A DNA stretch of 64,000 nucleotides from Aselliscus stoliczkanus (Eukaryota; Chordata; Mammalia; Chiroptera; Hipposideridae). The position numbers and the translations under genes are program-made. The notes below the pieces were generated by a model that had not been told where the DNA came from, searched no databases, and saw only the letters and a program-made list of their open reading frames with translations. Below are positions 23,306-34,339 of the stretch, piece by piece; position 1 is the first letter of the stretch; the number at the start of each line of letters is the position of its first letter. Location: positions 95,917,001 to 95,981,000 of the forward strand of contig CM066729.1 in NCBI GenBank assembly GCA_033961575.1, given 5' to 3'.

Positions 23306-25650
23306 CATACCTTCTTTGGGAAATGGTTATTCTAATTCTGAGACAATAATCAAGGTACTGGGTTCTGGTAGAGACAGTCTTTAAACCTGTCACCCAAAAT
23401 ACCTATATAATTTGAAGTGTGTGGGGTTTTTTTTTCATTTTTTTGTTTTGTTTTGTTTTATGCTTACCAAACCATAAACCTGGCATGACTAGCAGCATAT
23501 ATATTCTGGCTCAAGCATGTTGAGGAATCACAATTAAGTTGTATTAGAAGATGGATTCCTAATGTGAATTTTCTTGCTGTAGTGGTAGGTAAACCCTTAT
23601 CACAGCAGTTATTCATATAAAGTGAGTGAATGAGGAAAACTTCAAAACTGGTTTACAGATTTAAAAAAAACAAAAACAAAAAACTATACTGACATTAGCT
23701 GAAATAGCACTGTTTATGGTCATCCTGATGGCAGTAAGTAAGTAATGAGTAAGTAAAACTCTTCTCTGAAAACAACTGGAAATTGTACACAGGACCTATT
23801 TTGACTGGAAGAAGAGATAGATAGAAAATATAATCTATATTGACTAATATTCAGTGCTTAAAAGTTTTGTTACATTAACAGGGAATTGAAAGACAAGATA
23901 GAAAGATCAGTGACAAAGTGACAAATTTATTGGGAAATACATGGATGGCCCTCTTACAATGGAACCAGATTTTGAAAATATTTGTGTAACATGACAATGC
24001 TCCCCCCCATATTGCATTTGAATCAATTGACAAAATGATCTGCCTTTCCCCAACCATCTCAGTGTTTGCTCAATGAGTTCATGAATATGGAGCCATGGTG
24101 CCAGAAATATGGGTCCTGGATGCTGTCAGCAATATAGACTTTCCCTCATGAAGGCTCATGTAGCTGCTGTCACCGCTGAAAGTCAATGAGCCAGCAGCAG
24201 AGATGTATGTGAGATTCTCAATATGGCAAAATTCCAATGGAAATTCAGAGACTCACTTGGTAGCATTTGATTATAGTGAACTTTCGTCATTAAAAAGGCT
24301 GCCATATTTCAGGTGACACCACTATCAATGTAATCACCAGCTTTGTATCCAACATAACATTGGCTTTGATAAAGGGATGGATTATATAGCCAAACTAAGT
24401 AAAGCAATAGCTGACATTTGCGTGACATTATTGCCATGTGACACATTATCAGAAGCAGCTGACCTTACAAAATGGTGGGGCGGCCTATTGAGACCTCAGT
24501 TACTGTGCCCTCTGTAAGGCAGTGCCCTGTGAGGCTGTGGGGCCACCTACAGGATGCAGAACATGCTTTGGATCAGTGACCAATATGTGGTGCTCTTTCT
24601 GCAGAGTCCATAGCCTAGGAGCTATTGAAACACGATGAGTCACTGGCAAAACATCTGCTTTCATGCCAGAATTATATGCTCTGATGATTTAAAGTCTCGG
24701 AAGCTAAAGGAGCCATCTTTCTACCAAGAAACACAGCGATGGATTTGTTGTACTAGACACCTAGGGTACCATATGGCTTTTTGTACTCCTTGTATCATCA
24801 AGTCACTAGGAAACAAAAGGAGAATATTTTTATTTCGATGAGGCTACTAATTTTAGTTACCAGGGACCAGGGAAGATAAGAATGATGCCACAAAATGGGT
24901 GCAAGAAAAAAAAAAGTCCTGAACCCTCAATTCTTTGTGTCACCTCCTATTACTGCCAAGTCAAATGGTAAAAATTAATGGAAGATGACACAGTAATAAA
25001 TTGCTATAAGAAGGACCCACTGATACATGCTAAAAATCAGTTAGTTTAAGAATAAACTAGTGATTTGCATACTTCTAAAGCAACCCCCTTAAAACATTGA
25101 TTAAGTACCATGAGAAAAGTACTTCCAGTAGAGAATCTGGCAGACACCACCTCGACCATATGATCAAGGTTACTATCACCTATGATGAGACATGTTGACA
25201 GACTGTAACCTTTGACATGATGCATTGAGAAGAGCACATTACCTTTGTGATATTTTTATAAAGACATAACTTCAATATAATCATGAGAAAATATCCCCAG
25301 AAAATACCAAAATTGATGGACAGTTTAAAAAACATAGATGCTTTAATCAGGTCGGGCTATATTACTGTTACTATTATTTAAGTGTAAATGTGAGAATAAG
25401 AGTGTGTATTAGAGTTGAGAAACCAAAGAGGTGCACTTTGGTGCTTCCTCTACTCTTGTAGTATATTATCCTCCACCCTTCTTGTTTGCTTTTCTCTTTT
25501 TTTGAAGGTTGGATGATAGTACCCTCCTGAGGTTTAGAAGTAGAAAGAAGCAACAAAAGACACCTGCTGAAACACTGAAACTTCTTGCAAGTATGACAGA
25601 GATATCCATTTCCTCTGGGTTCCTCCACAAATATCCACTTTCTAGAACCA
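23306..25650. other. Decayed retroviral-like (ERV-L/MaLR type) internal sequence, tentative
   Basis: Between about 23940 and 25250 the plus strand has less AT-rich, formerly coding-like sequence. One open stretch (24635-24841, 68 codons) continues in similarity texture beyond its stop, consistent with a former long reading frame broken by frameshifts and stops. It reminds me of ERV-L/MaLR internal regions, but no protease, reverse transcriptase or integrase motif can be read, so the call is weak. Nothing intact is present. Other small frames here are not supported. Confidence 0.35.
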
Positions 25651-26135
25651 TAGCTGCAAAATAGTATGTGGTACAGTATTGGTGTTTTCTGCTGTTACAA
25701 TCATGTTGTATTGTTAGTAATTTTTTTCCCCCGGGTATATTGTCACTGTTTGCATTGCTCCTGATTGTGTAAATTTACCATTAGAAGGCTTTAAAAGAGC
25801 AATTGAAATCTCTTGATAACCTAGTAAGTTAATACAAAAGGTTAAATGTAGAGAATAATAATGCTAACCTGATGAAGAGTTTTAACTAAATCAGCGTCAG
25901 CGTGTGATGGTAGGGGCCCATATTCATATAGCCCATATTCACAGGGAGATATGGCACAGTGAACTCCAACAGCTTATTGCACTCCTCTGAGTTTGCCTAG
26001 ATATTCTGTAATTAGCTATAATATGAATAGTTATAAAGCCAAATTATCCTGTCATATGGTGTGTTATGAAAATGGAGGCTCTCCTAGTTATTGGCTGTAT
26101 TAACCAGGGTTTTCCAGAGAAACAGAACTTATAAG

Positions 26136-26137
<2 letters not shown>

Positions 26138-26172
<35 letters not shown>

Positions 26173-26182
26173 TGTTTTTGTG
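26138..26182. repeat. (GT)n microsatellite
   Basis: About 16 GT units, then a degenerate end with T insertions. Confidence 0.93.
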
Positions 26183-26382
26183 TATGGTGCCAAAAAAATG
26201 TATACACATTTTAAGAAAGGAAAACTGTATTAAAATTATAATACTCAATATATACTGATAACAAAAGATGAATCAAGTCATGTTTGATTTCTGCAGTTAC
26301 AAGAGGTGCTCAATGTGCGTCCAGATACTTCTAACTACTGCTTAAGCAATGTTGACCAAAATGTCCATTTGTATACATTTTT
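26183..26382 (-). mobile_element. Tc1/mariner-type MITE, family B copy 1
   Basis: Starts TATGGTGCCAAAAAAATGTA then TACACATTTTAAGAAAGG, the terminal motif shared with 40135-40353 and, reversed, with the right end of 38153-38601. The body matches the 40.1 kb copy across its length. The right terminal repeat is decayed (GTCCATTTGTATACATTTTT then loss of the TTGGCACC end). Non-coding. Confidence 0.78.
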
Positions 26383-26711
26383 ATGAGACAGAGAGAGGAG
26401 AGAAGGGAAAGATTTATTTTAAGGAAATGGCTCACAGAATTGTGTTGGCTAATAAGTCTGAAATCAGGGCAAGCCAACAGGTATCTAAAGTTCAAGTAAG
26501 AGCTGAAGTTGCCTTTCGATTCCTAGCTCTTCAGGTCATGCCAGGCATGCTGGAAACTTAGGGAAGATTTTTATGTTGCAGTTACTAATATAAGTTTTAA
26601 ATTTCTTCCTCCTAGGTTATATACCTCAGTGTTTTTCTCTCTCAACTGATTAGATGAGGCCCACCCATAATATGGAGGGTAATCTACTTTACTCAAAAAT
26701 CTATTGATTTA

Positions 26712-26824
26712 GGGCCAGCCGAGTGGTGAGGTGGTTAAGCGCTGGTTTGGGAAGCCGGCGGCCCCGGTTCGGATCCCACATATGAGGGTCAGTGACACTG
26801 CCCTCAAAAAACAAAAAACAAAAC
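26712..26824 (+). mobile_element. Short tRNA-like SINE with A-rich tail
   Basis: Complete copy with box B GGTTCGGATCC. Flanked by AAAAATCTATTGATTTA at 26695-26711 and 26826-26842. Confidence 0.9.
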
Positions 26825-27033
26825 AAAAAATCTATTGATTTAAATGTTAATCACATAGATAAAATACCTTCACAGCAGCCTAACCTATAAACTGCTGTTA
26901 GAACGAAGAACTGGGCATCATAGTCCTAACCATGCTAATAAATAGTTAAACACAAGCCCACTAGATGCCTAATCTCACAGTGTTGTGTACACAATTTTGT
27001 GCTAAATTATAACGGGATTCTGACTCAGTATAT

Positions 27034-27493
27034 ATTTTTTTTTTAAGATTTTATTGGGGAATTGGGGGGAGGGGAACGGCATTGGGGAATCGGGGAAGGG
27101 GAACAGACAAGTTGCTGTCTTTTTTTTTGTTCTTCAGTCTAGTTGTAGAGGATGTTGCTTCACTGGCCCATGTTGGTATCGTCATTGCCCTTCCCGGATG
27201 AGGCAGATCGGTCGCTGGCCTCTGGATGTTGCTCACCGCGGCTATTGGCAGCTCATGCTGGCTGCCAGCTGCTCATGCTGACTGCAGGCCACTCACTGTA
27301 GCCTATGGCAACCCACTGCAGGGGCTGCAGCCTACACCGTTGCCCGTTGCCGGGGCTCACACAGCCCAGCTCCAGGTGGAGCTGTTGTTAGCTGTAGAGG
27401 GCAGTGTCACTGGCCCTCATATGTGGGATCCGAACCGGGGCCTCTGGCGTCCCAAAACCAGCTCTTTAACCAATATGCCACTCGGCCGGCCCA
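27034..27493 (-). mobile_element. Long composite SINE, copy 2
   Basis: Minus-strand tRNA-like head (27493 to about 27405), body and CCCCAATTCCCCAATAAAAT tail. Near the tail there is an extra internal repeat of the GGGGAATNGGGGAAGGGGAAC block (27056-27104). Flanked by ACTCAGTA at 27023-27030 and 27494-27501. The 27054-27537 plus-strand frames are antisense shadows. Confidence 0.87.
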
Positions 27494-27910
27494 ACTCAGT
27501 ACATTTACGTCATAGGCTAAAATCATTTACAGACTAACTTGTAAATAGATAGATACGTTTTGCCTCCAAAAGAAGTCATACCTGTATATTACAACCTGGC
27601 TAGACAGAGTAGAACTCCTTAGACTCTATGCATCACACACTGATGAAGATAATATATGAGACTTTTGGACTATAAAATACCAGTGATGGTACCCAAAATT
27701 TCTCAAAGTAAACAATCAAAATTTTAAATTTCCTACAATTTTCATGTTCTGGAGGTCTTAGATTATAGTTTTCTGGGAAAATATTACCTATTTCTATACT
27801 GAAATTAGCCATGAGTGCTATATACTTTCTATTTGAGACTCTAGGTGTTTTTTTGCTTTTTTTTGTTTTTCCAAAAGATCAAACTCACCTTCTCTGGTAA
27901 TGCATAAGTA

Positions 27911-29028
27911 CAAGGTCTGACAATTATGTTTGTGAGCTCGTCCTAGAAAATGCACTATGTACTTCATTGCTGAATATCACTATGGTCATCTTCAAAGCCC
28001 TTGGGAAGTCATGAACCAATGCCAGTGCCTAGTCAACCTTTCAAAGCAATTTTGGAACTCTTCTTCTGGAATGACTATTAGAGTTGTCATCATATTACCT
28101 TTGATGTCCTCAATATCATCAAAATGTCTTCCTTTCAATATTTCTTTTACCTTTGGGTAAAGAAGAAATCATTGGGAGCCATATCAGGTGAGAGGGAGGG
28201 TGTTCCAATACAGTTATTTGTTTACTGGCTCAAAACTCCCTCACACTCATATGTGGAATCTGAAAAACTGTATGAATGAGCAAAGTAAACAGAAACTGTC
28301 TCGTAGATATAGAGGAAAAATCAGGGTTGCTAGTTGGGAGGGGGGTGGGGATGAGGGAGAAGGGGAAGGAATTAGACAGCAAAAATAGGCAATTACAATA
28401 TTACCACAGGGATATGAAAGACAGTTTGGGGAATATAATTAATAATGTTGTAAGTATTTTGTGGGGTGTCAGATGGTCATATGTCTTGTTAGGGAGACCA
28501 TTTCATGGATGGAGAAGAGGCTTGATCACTGCACTGTACACCTGAAGCTGAGGTTGTATAATATTGTATACCAACTGTAATTGAATATATAGATAGTCAT
28601 GGGATGTGGATTATAATGTGGAAGGGAGTCAGAGGAAATGTAATAGATATATATGATATGGGGGGGGAGGAGTGGGGTGGCCAAATGGGGCAGGGGGGTT
28701 GTCACTTTGAGGGGTAAAAAGTATAACTATTGCACTGTGTTGTACACTTGAAGCTAATTAAAAATAAATAAATTAAAAATTAAAAAAAAACTCCCTCACA
28801 GACAGTGCCAAGTGATCTGGTGTATTCTCATGATACAAGAGCCATGAATTGTTGGCAAAAATAATTTAGGTCATCTAACTTTTTCATGCAGCCTTTTCAG
28901 CACTTCCAAATGGTAAACTTGGTTTACTTTTGTCCAGTTCGTACAAATTCATAATAAATAATCCCTCTGATATTAAAAAGGTTAGCAACATCATTGCAAC
29001 TAGTTTGCAAACTTAATTGTCAGACCTG
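27911..29028 (-). mobile_element. Internally deleted mariner, copy 2, split by an L1
   Basis: Left terminal repeat CAAGGTCTGACAATTATG at 27911 (TA at 27909-27910) and right end CTTAATTGTCAGACCT to about 29028. Removing the L1 piece at 28246-28786 and its duplicated target leaves about 563 bp that match the mariner at 15063 end to end in the opposite orientation, including the deletion and the transposase C-terminal relic (complement of 27950-28240 and 28801-28900). Coding is broken by stops and by the insertion. Confidence 0.87.
28246..28786 (+). mobile_element. 5'-truncated L1 (3'UTR only) inside the mariner
   Basis: About 540 bp of L1 3'UTR matching the reverse complement of 43195-43690 in the full-length L1: GGGTTGCTAGTTGGGAGG (28324-28341), TGTACACCTGAAGCTGAGG (28536-28554), tail AATAAATAAATTAAAAATT plus A run. 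Flanked by a perfect 14 bp duplication AAAACTCCCTCACA (28232-28245 and 28787-28800). The 66- and 89-codon frames here are chance. Confidence 0.92.
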
Positions 29029-29925
29029 TGTGTAGGTTTATTTGTATTTCTTAAGGATTCAAGTGATAACTATCCTGAGTTTAAGAAAGTATTGTAAACT
29101 TTGTCTTTGAAAAACTCTAGGGCCCTTCAATTTGACCTGAAAAAATGGTGAGCTACAAGCATCAATAATGGAAAAGGGTACTTTAGTTTAGGAATAAAAA
29201 ATTTAAATAAGTCAATTTGTTACTGGTCATTGTGTCAATATTTGCATACAAATATATGTAAGCTCTACTCATGAAAAAAAAAGTAAACACCTGGTAAAAT
29301 CCATCTATATTAAAAACATTTGATCTTATAAAATTAAGCTAGGGTAGGGTAATTCTGTCTTTCTAACTTGCTTGACTTCCTATGTTATGGTTTTTGAAAG
29401 ATAGAATAAGCTCTTAAAATATAATTGAGTTAATTTAAAATATAAATAATTGTAATAATATCTAAATATTTCTAGCATTGTTCTTTTCATATGGTGAAGG
29501 AATGAAGCTTTGATGCTGCCTAGCATGTGTCTGGGATGTGATAAAGATGATTTAGGTGTGAAAGGCACATGGGCAGTTTTATTATTCTTAATTTAGAGAC
29601 TTATATAGATATATAAGAAAAAGGAATGGTCATATCCAGGATCCCCTTGTTTTTCATGGTGACAATATAATATTTTAAAGTGAACATAGCAGAATGTAAT
29701 ATGACAATCATTAACAATTTTGGCTCTTTTTTTCAGGTGAGAAATCATTATTTGGTTTAAAACAAGACAGGTCAAACAAAAAAAAGCACCAATGTTAAAT
29801 AATTCAGTTAAATTTAAAACAGCAACCAGTTATATGAATAAAAGAGAAAAAGGAAGAATGACTCTTTAGTACCTCATATAGGGGAGCAGGTTATATACTT
29901 CATAATTAATTTTCATTTTAGCTAA
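29029..29925. other. Unrecognised AT-rich sequence
   Basis: No repeat, RNA gene or coding signature recognised. Confidence 0.45.
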
Positions 29926-30830
29926 GAAAGTATTGGTTAGGTATTGCTAGGTAAAGCTGGGTAGCAAACAACCATAAAAATGCAGTAAGCTAGGCAGCTC
30001 TTCTTATCTCAGCTGGGCTCATTTGCCTGCCCAACAGCTGGCTGGGGCTCAGCTGATAGAGGCTGATCATAGCCCCGCATTTCCTCTTCAAGAAGTAGGT
30101 CTGACTGCTATTGTTTCCTCACTGCTGTAGGCTGGGCTCAGGTCAGCTTCAAGTGTGTTCAATTAGGGAATTAAAGATAAAGGAGCAGCAGACACTCAGG
30201 GAAGTCTTTGTCTTTGCAATGGGAGAGGGGCAAGCTAGCAAATCCATCTCTACAAACATATTTGAAGTCTTTCCTGTGTCATGTTTGGCAAGGTAAATCC
30301 CATTGGGAAGCCCAAGGTTGAGGGGTGACTGGGGTGGCAGTGAGGGTGTGCATTTTGCCACCAGGAAGTCTGAAACAGAAGGGAGTGAGATTTTTTTCAC
30401 AATGATCTAATCTACTGTATTCATTCCTCTTTTTCACTTTCCTCTCGCCTGCAAAATTTACCAAGCCCATTCCATGATTGTCAAAGGTCTCATCCAATTA
30501 TGGCATTAGCTCAACATCCAGAATTTGGTGATCTCCATGTTTTCAGGGATTTGCTTTTGAAATGAATATCTGCAATATAAACAAGTTGTATCTTCCAAAG
30601 CCCACCACGTAATGTTAAAACAGGGAAGAGCTAATAGTAATGAAGACTTCTTTTTAAAGAAGGGAAACATAGCAGCCACTGTTTTATGGCAAGCCCAAAC
30701 TCTCACAGAGGAAATGTTTATCAGGTCTCTCTATTGTGGCTTTAGGAAACATACCTTATTTAGATTTCTTAGTCATGGCTTTCTAGTCTATTTTTCTCCA
30801 TAGTCCATTAATCTGCCTTTTTTTTTAGTT
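29926..30830. other. LTR/ERV-like old repeat fragments, tentative
   Basis: 29930-30110 (AGCTGGGCTCATTTGCCTGC at 30011-30030, repeated CAGCTGG/GGGGCTCAGC words) and 30400-30620 (CATTCCATGATTGTCAAAGGTCTCATC region) look like antisense pieces of old LTR elements. The family is not assignable by eye. The six small frames in this stretch lie on both strands and overlap each other, so I treat them as noise. Confidence 0.35.
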
Positions 30831-31340
30831 TATTTAATTATGCTTCTTGGTTATATCTGAAAAGGTTTTAGAATAATATGTTCCTTTTGGCAATGGAGCA
30901 GCTTTCTCAGTCCGCTTCTTGTGTAGAAACTTGGGTTCCAGACGTATTTTATCTTAATCTCGTTCTTTTTTATATCAGGCTGGCAGGGCTTTTGCTAATA
31001 AAGTTCTATCAAAAACTTTTAACTTTTCATGGCATCTTATTTTAGTTAATGCAGAAGCCACATGATAACTCTATTATAGACATGCCTTTCCATGTGTACT
31101 TAATTATGGGTATTTTGATGCATCAGGTTTTGGTGAGACCATGCCTTTCATCTTTCTGTAAATAGTTTTTACCAGCCAGGAAGTTCTAACAGGTAGCCAT
31201 TGTTCTTTAAGGCCTTAACAAAGGCAGGATGGCCTGCCATTGGTTTGGTCTATGCCCACTTGGTATATCTTAATGCTTTTACTATTTCTCCAGGCTATTA
31301 TTAATTTGAGAATCTTTTTCTCTATAAAAATATTGGTGTG

Positions 31341-31795
31341 ATGAGTTGAATTGTGTTCCCCAGCAGTATGTTGAAGTCCTAGCCTACTGTACTTCAGAAT
31401 GTGATCTTGTTTGGAAACAGGTCTTACAGAGGCTATTAAGTTAAAGTCATTAAAGTGGTCGCTAATCCTATATGACTGGAGTTCTTATAAAAAGGGAACT
31501 TTTGACACAAACAGACATGGAGAGAGACTATGAGAAAAAAACATAGAGAGAATTCTGCGTGAAGATAAGAGTTATTCTCTCCCAAATTAACAAATGTTTG
31601 ATTACCAGAGGGAAGGAAGGATGCCTCCCCTACAAGTTTCAGAGGGAGCATGACTTTCAGAGACAGCCAAGTGTCTGCTAACACTTTGCTTTTATACTTC
31701 TGGCCTCCAGAGCTGTGAGCCAATAAACTTTTGTTGTTCTAAGCCACTTAGTTTGTGGTACTTTGTTACAGCAGTCCTTAAAAACTTATACAACT
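31341..31795 (+). repeat. MaLR-type solo LTR (MLT1-like)
   Basis: The start GATGAGTTGAATTGTGTTCC (31340-31359) with ATGTTGAAGTCCTAGCC, and the end TTCTGGCCTCCAGAGCTGTG (31698-31717), AATAAACTTTTGTTGTTCTA and GGTACTTTGTTACAGCAG, are the standard ends of MLT1-class MaLR LTRs; AATAAA at 31723-31728 would be the polyadenylation signal. About 455 bp, near the usual length. No internal sequence flanks it, so it is a solo LTR. The 95-codon minus frame 31436-31723 is antisense to it. Confidence 0.82.
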
Positions 31796-32433
31796 GGATA
31801 TAAGAGAGGATTTAACTTTCTCACCTGTGAGGTCTGAGTTTTTTATATTTTCTCTAACTTCTGTTTTGTTTTGCTTTTTCTTTTTTTTTTTTACACTAAA
31901 CAAGTACTTTTTATAGGCTCATCTTCCTTTTAGTACTTGATCAAACGCAGCATTTTTTTGAGGAAAAAAAAAAAAAGGAAATAATATGATCAAGCATGCT
32001 CAGAGTCCCTAGTCCCAACATTAGTGGAGCCCTCAACACTATATGGAAATTTTTTTTGATCCTTTAAGAGTTTTATTTTATTTTAAAGGTAATTCTATCA
32101 CTGTAACCTATGACCAAACTACTTACGCCCTCTAACACTGCTCATTAATTTTGAGTTGCAATCTATTATCCCACTAATCCAGAATAAACCCCTACCACTT
32201 ACTAAATGTGTGGCCATCTGCTTGTTATGTTAGTTTTTTGTGTGTCATTTACTCACCTGCAACACAAAGATAATATGTGTCTTCTCTATAGGATTATCCT
32301 GAGCTTAAATGAACATTCATTAGGTGTTTAGTAGCTGTGAATTATTATAATTAGTATTAATTTAGCATATGTTCTTAGCTCCAACTTTAAAACACAATTA
32401 GAAGGCACTAAACATGAAGTTACTTAAAATTTA
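31796..32433. other. Unrecognised sequence
   Basis: Poly(T) at 31881-31892 and poly(A) at 31965-31977; nothing else recognised. Confidence 0.4.
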
Positions 32434-32632
32434 CAGTAATACCTTGATTTGTGAGTATAATTCATTTTGGAAACAAACTACTCCTATAGCAAGACATCAC
32501 TCATTTACCATGTTAAAATGTATTAAAAATGTTTCCTCCTCTTGTGGAATACTCGCAAACAACGTTACTCACAATCCAAGGTTTTATGAATCTGTCCTCC
32601 CTTCCTTCTTTTCCATATAGGAAGTTTCACTG
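32434..32632. mobile_element. Tigger-like MITE, copy 2
   Basis: CAGTAATACCTTGATTTGTG at 32434-32453 with TA at 32432-32433, and the right end ...TTTCACTG followed by TA at 32633-32634. It aligns with 9024-9170 through TTAAAATGTATTAAAAATGT and CACAATCCAAGGTTTTA. An extra block of about 45 bp (around 32587-32625) separates CCAAGGTTTTA from the right terminus, absent in the other copy. Confidence 0.65.
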
Positions 32633-32840
32633 TATTTTTTTATTTGAACGCTTTGAATTTAAACACATTTCTCCTTAACTTTTGAGATCCCTTTTTACAC
32701 CAAGTTGCAAGAAAGGAAGTCTTGTTTCTACTTGGTATTTTCATTATTTTCATTTACTTCTCTTTTCTCCTCAGACTGTTGAAGTATGGCTTCTCCCACA
32801 TATCCACCTTCCAAAGACACACTACACTGTAGTTGATTTT

Positions 32841-32842
<2 letters not shown>

Positions 32843-32893
<51 letters not shown>

Positions 32894-32990
32894 TATTTTT
32901 ATTATTATTATTATTTTTTTAAGTGGGACCCAAACCGGGGTCGCTGGCTTCCCAAGCCAGCGCTTAACCGCGGCGCCACTGGGCCGGCCC
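32843..32990 (-). mobile_element. Short tRNA-like SINE with (TA)n tail
   Basis: Minus-strand tRNA-like head (32990 to about 32925) with intact CTGGCTTCCCAAGCCAG-complement and box B complement GGACCCAAACC. It lacks the usual CCACATATGAGG...CTGCCCTC part and runs directly into an A/T-rich tail containing (TA)n. Flanked by TGTAGTTGATTTTCT (32828-32842) and TGCAGTTGATTTTCT (32991-33005). Confidence 0.87.
32850..32886. repeat. (TA)n microsatellite in SINE tail
   Basis: About 18 TA units; it lies between the target duplication and the SINE head, so it grew from the SINE tail. Confidence 0.93.
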
Positions 32991-33730
32991 TGCAGTTGAT
33001 TTTCTAAGGCTAATTTCTAAATACAACTGACTTCTTTCTCCTCAAGTTTAATTACTTCCTTTGTTACATTTTACACTGTTTTACATTGTACTCTCATAAG
33101 CCTCAAGGGGCACAGGAATATCACCAGTTAGCAGTTAAGGGCTGGGGAGAGACTCAAAAAGTCAGTTAAAAGGAATACAAACAAAAACTATGTGTTTCTA
33201 AGACAGTCAACATTTTGATTTATTTCACTAAGAGGAAATTTTGATAGAATTATAACAGCATATTTTTCCCTACCACCAATGTATTGTTAATTCCAGTACT
33301 AGTGAAAAGTACAAAAGTGGTATCCCAGATACAAATTTTCTCCAATGAGGGATCTCTTTCTTTTAAATGTTGAGTATTTACTGAACATAAAAAGAGGAGA
33401 GCTTTCAAACTGATACAATGAATTTCCCAGTTCTATTTTGTATTTTAGAGCTCACAATATTATTTTCTAGTCTCTATTATTAAGTCCTGTTGTATTTGTA
33501 CTTTTAGGCTTTATCTCTTTATCAGAATAGAATGTCTCTTCTCTTTGCTACTCCATTAGCTTCTTGTTCAGATTGCCTCCTTTTTCCCTGCAGCTGATCA
33601 ATACCATATTAGGCTGCACACGCTAGCAACTTATCATCTTTCTTCCAGAACCTGTCACTAGGAAATAAATAAATAAATAAAAGAAGAAGAAAAAACAATG
33701 TATGAGGGTACTACATTAGCCAAACAACAT

Positions 33731-33734
<4 letters not shown>

Positions 33735-33780
<46 letters not shown>
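33735..33780. repeat. (ATC)n trinucleotide microsatellite
   Basis: 15 uninterrupted ATC units. Confidence 0.95.
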
Positions 33781-33783
<3 letters not shown>

Positions 33784-34302
33784 AACACTTTACTCATTAC
33801 TATCATGGTTTTTTGTTCCTTGGAAGACAAGGCACAATGATAGAGGCTCAAACGTTTATGTTATGTTCACACAAAGAACTTGTTTCCATTGCTTGAACTC
33901 AGAACATTCCAGAATTTAAAAAAAAAACTGGTCTTCATATTTGGATATTTAAAAGAAATCAATTCATTTTCTGGGGATTTCATGGACACGACATATAGAA
34001 AGTTCTTTCTACGTTTTTAGCTCACACGAAGGTAATAGATGAGTAAAAAGTTCTATTTCAGAGCCAAAAGTGATACTAGTTAAATCTAGTGAGTTAAACT
34101 TTCTAGTTTAATATTTAGTAAGCAAAATGCTATCTTAGTGATAACTATGGTATTTCAATGACAAACCCTGTCATTTTCTCTTATAAATGCTACCTCTCAT
34201 CTTATAAGCTTTAACCTTGAATATATGGCACTTTGTTTTTAAAATATAGAAAAATATGTCAATTATAAAAACTACATATTTTCTATTTATTCTTTAAACA
34301 AA

Positions 34303-34339
34303 TTCTGTGTCAAGAAACACAGAATTTCTTGACACAGAA
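34303..34339. repeat. Perfect 15 bp inverted repeat
   Basis: Arms TTCTGTGTCAAGAAA (34303-34317) and TTTCTTGACACAGAA (34325-34339) are exact complements around a 7 nt spacer. Related words (GAATTTCTTCTGTGG, GGATTTCTTC) follow to 34370. Confidence 0.9.

Larger units (their letters stand above)
26090..26940. repeat. Ancient mammalian interspersed repeat, interrupted twice
   Basis: The start AACCAGGGTTTTCCAGAGAA (26102-26121) followed by (GT)n, and the distal half AACTGATTAGATGAGGCCCA (26644-26663) through TTTAAATGTTAATCACAT, are parts of a common old mammalian repeat; I do not trust my recall of its name. A Tc1/mariner MITE (26183-26382) and a short SINE (26712-26824) interrupt it. Rejoining the flanks restores the usual order. 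Confidence 0.6.

Noticed and set aside
31436..31723. 95-codon minus-strand open frame
   Set aside because: Antisense to the MLT1-like LTR.
33698..33919. Poly-histidine protein
   Set aside because: Translation of a (CAT)n microsatellite; no conserved flanks.
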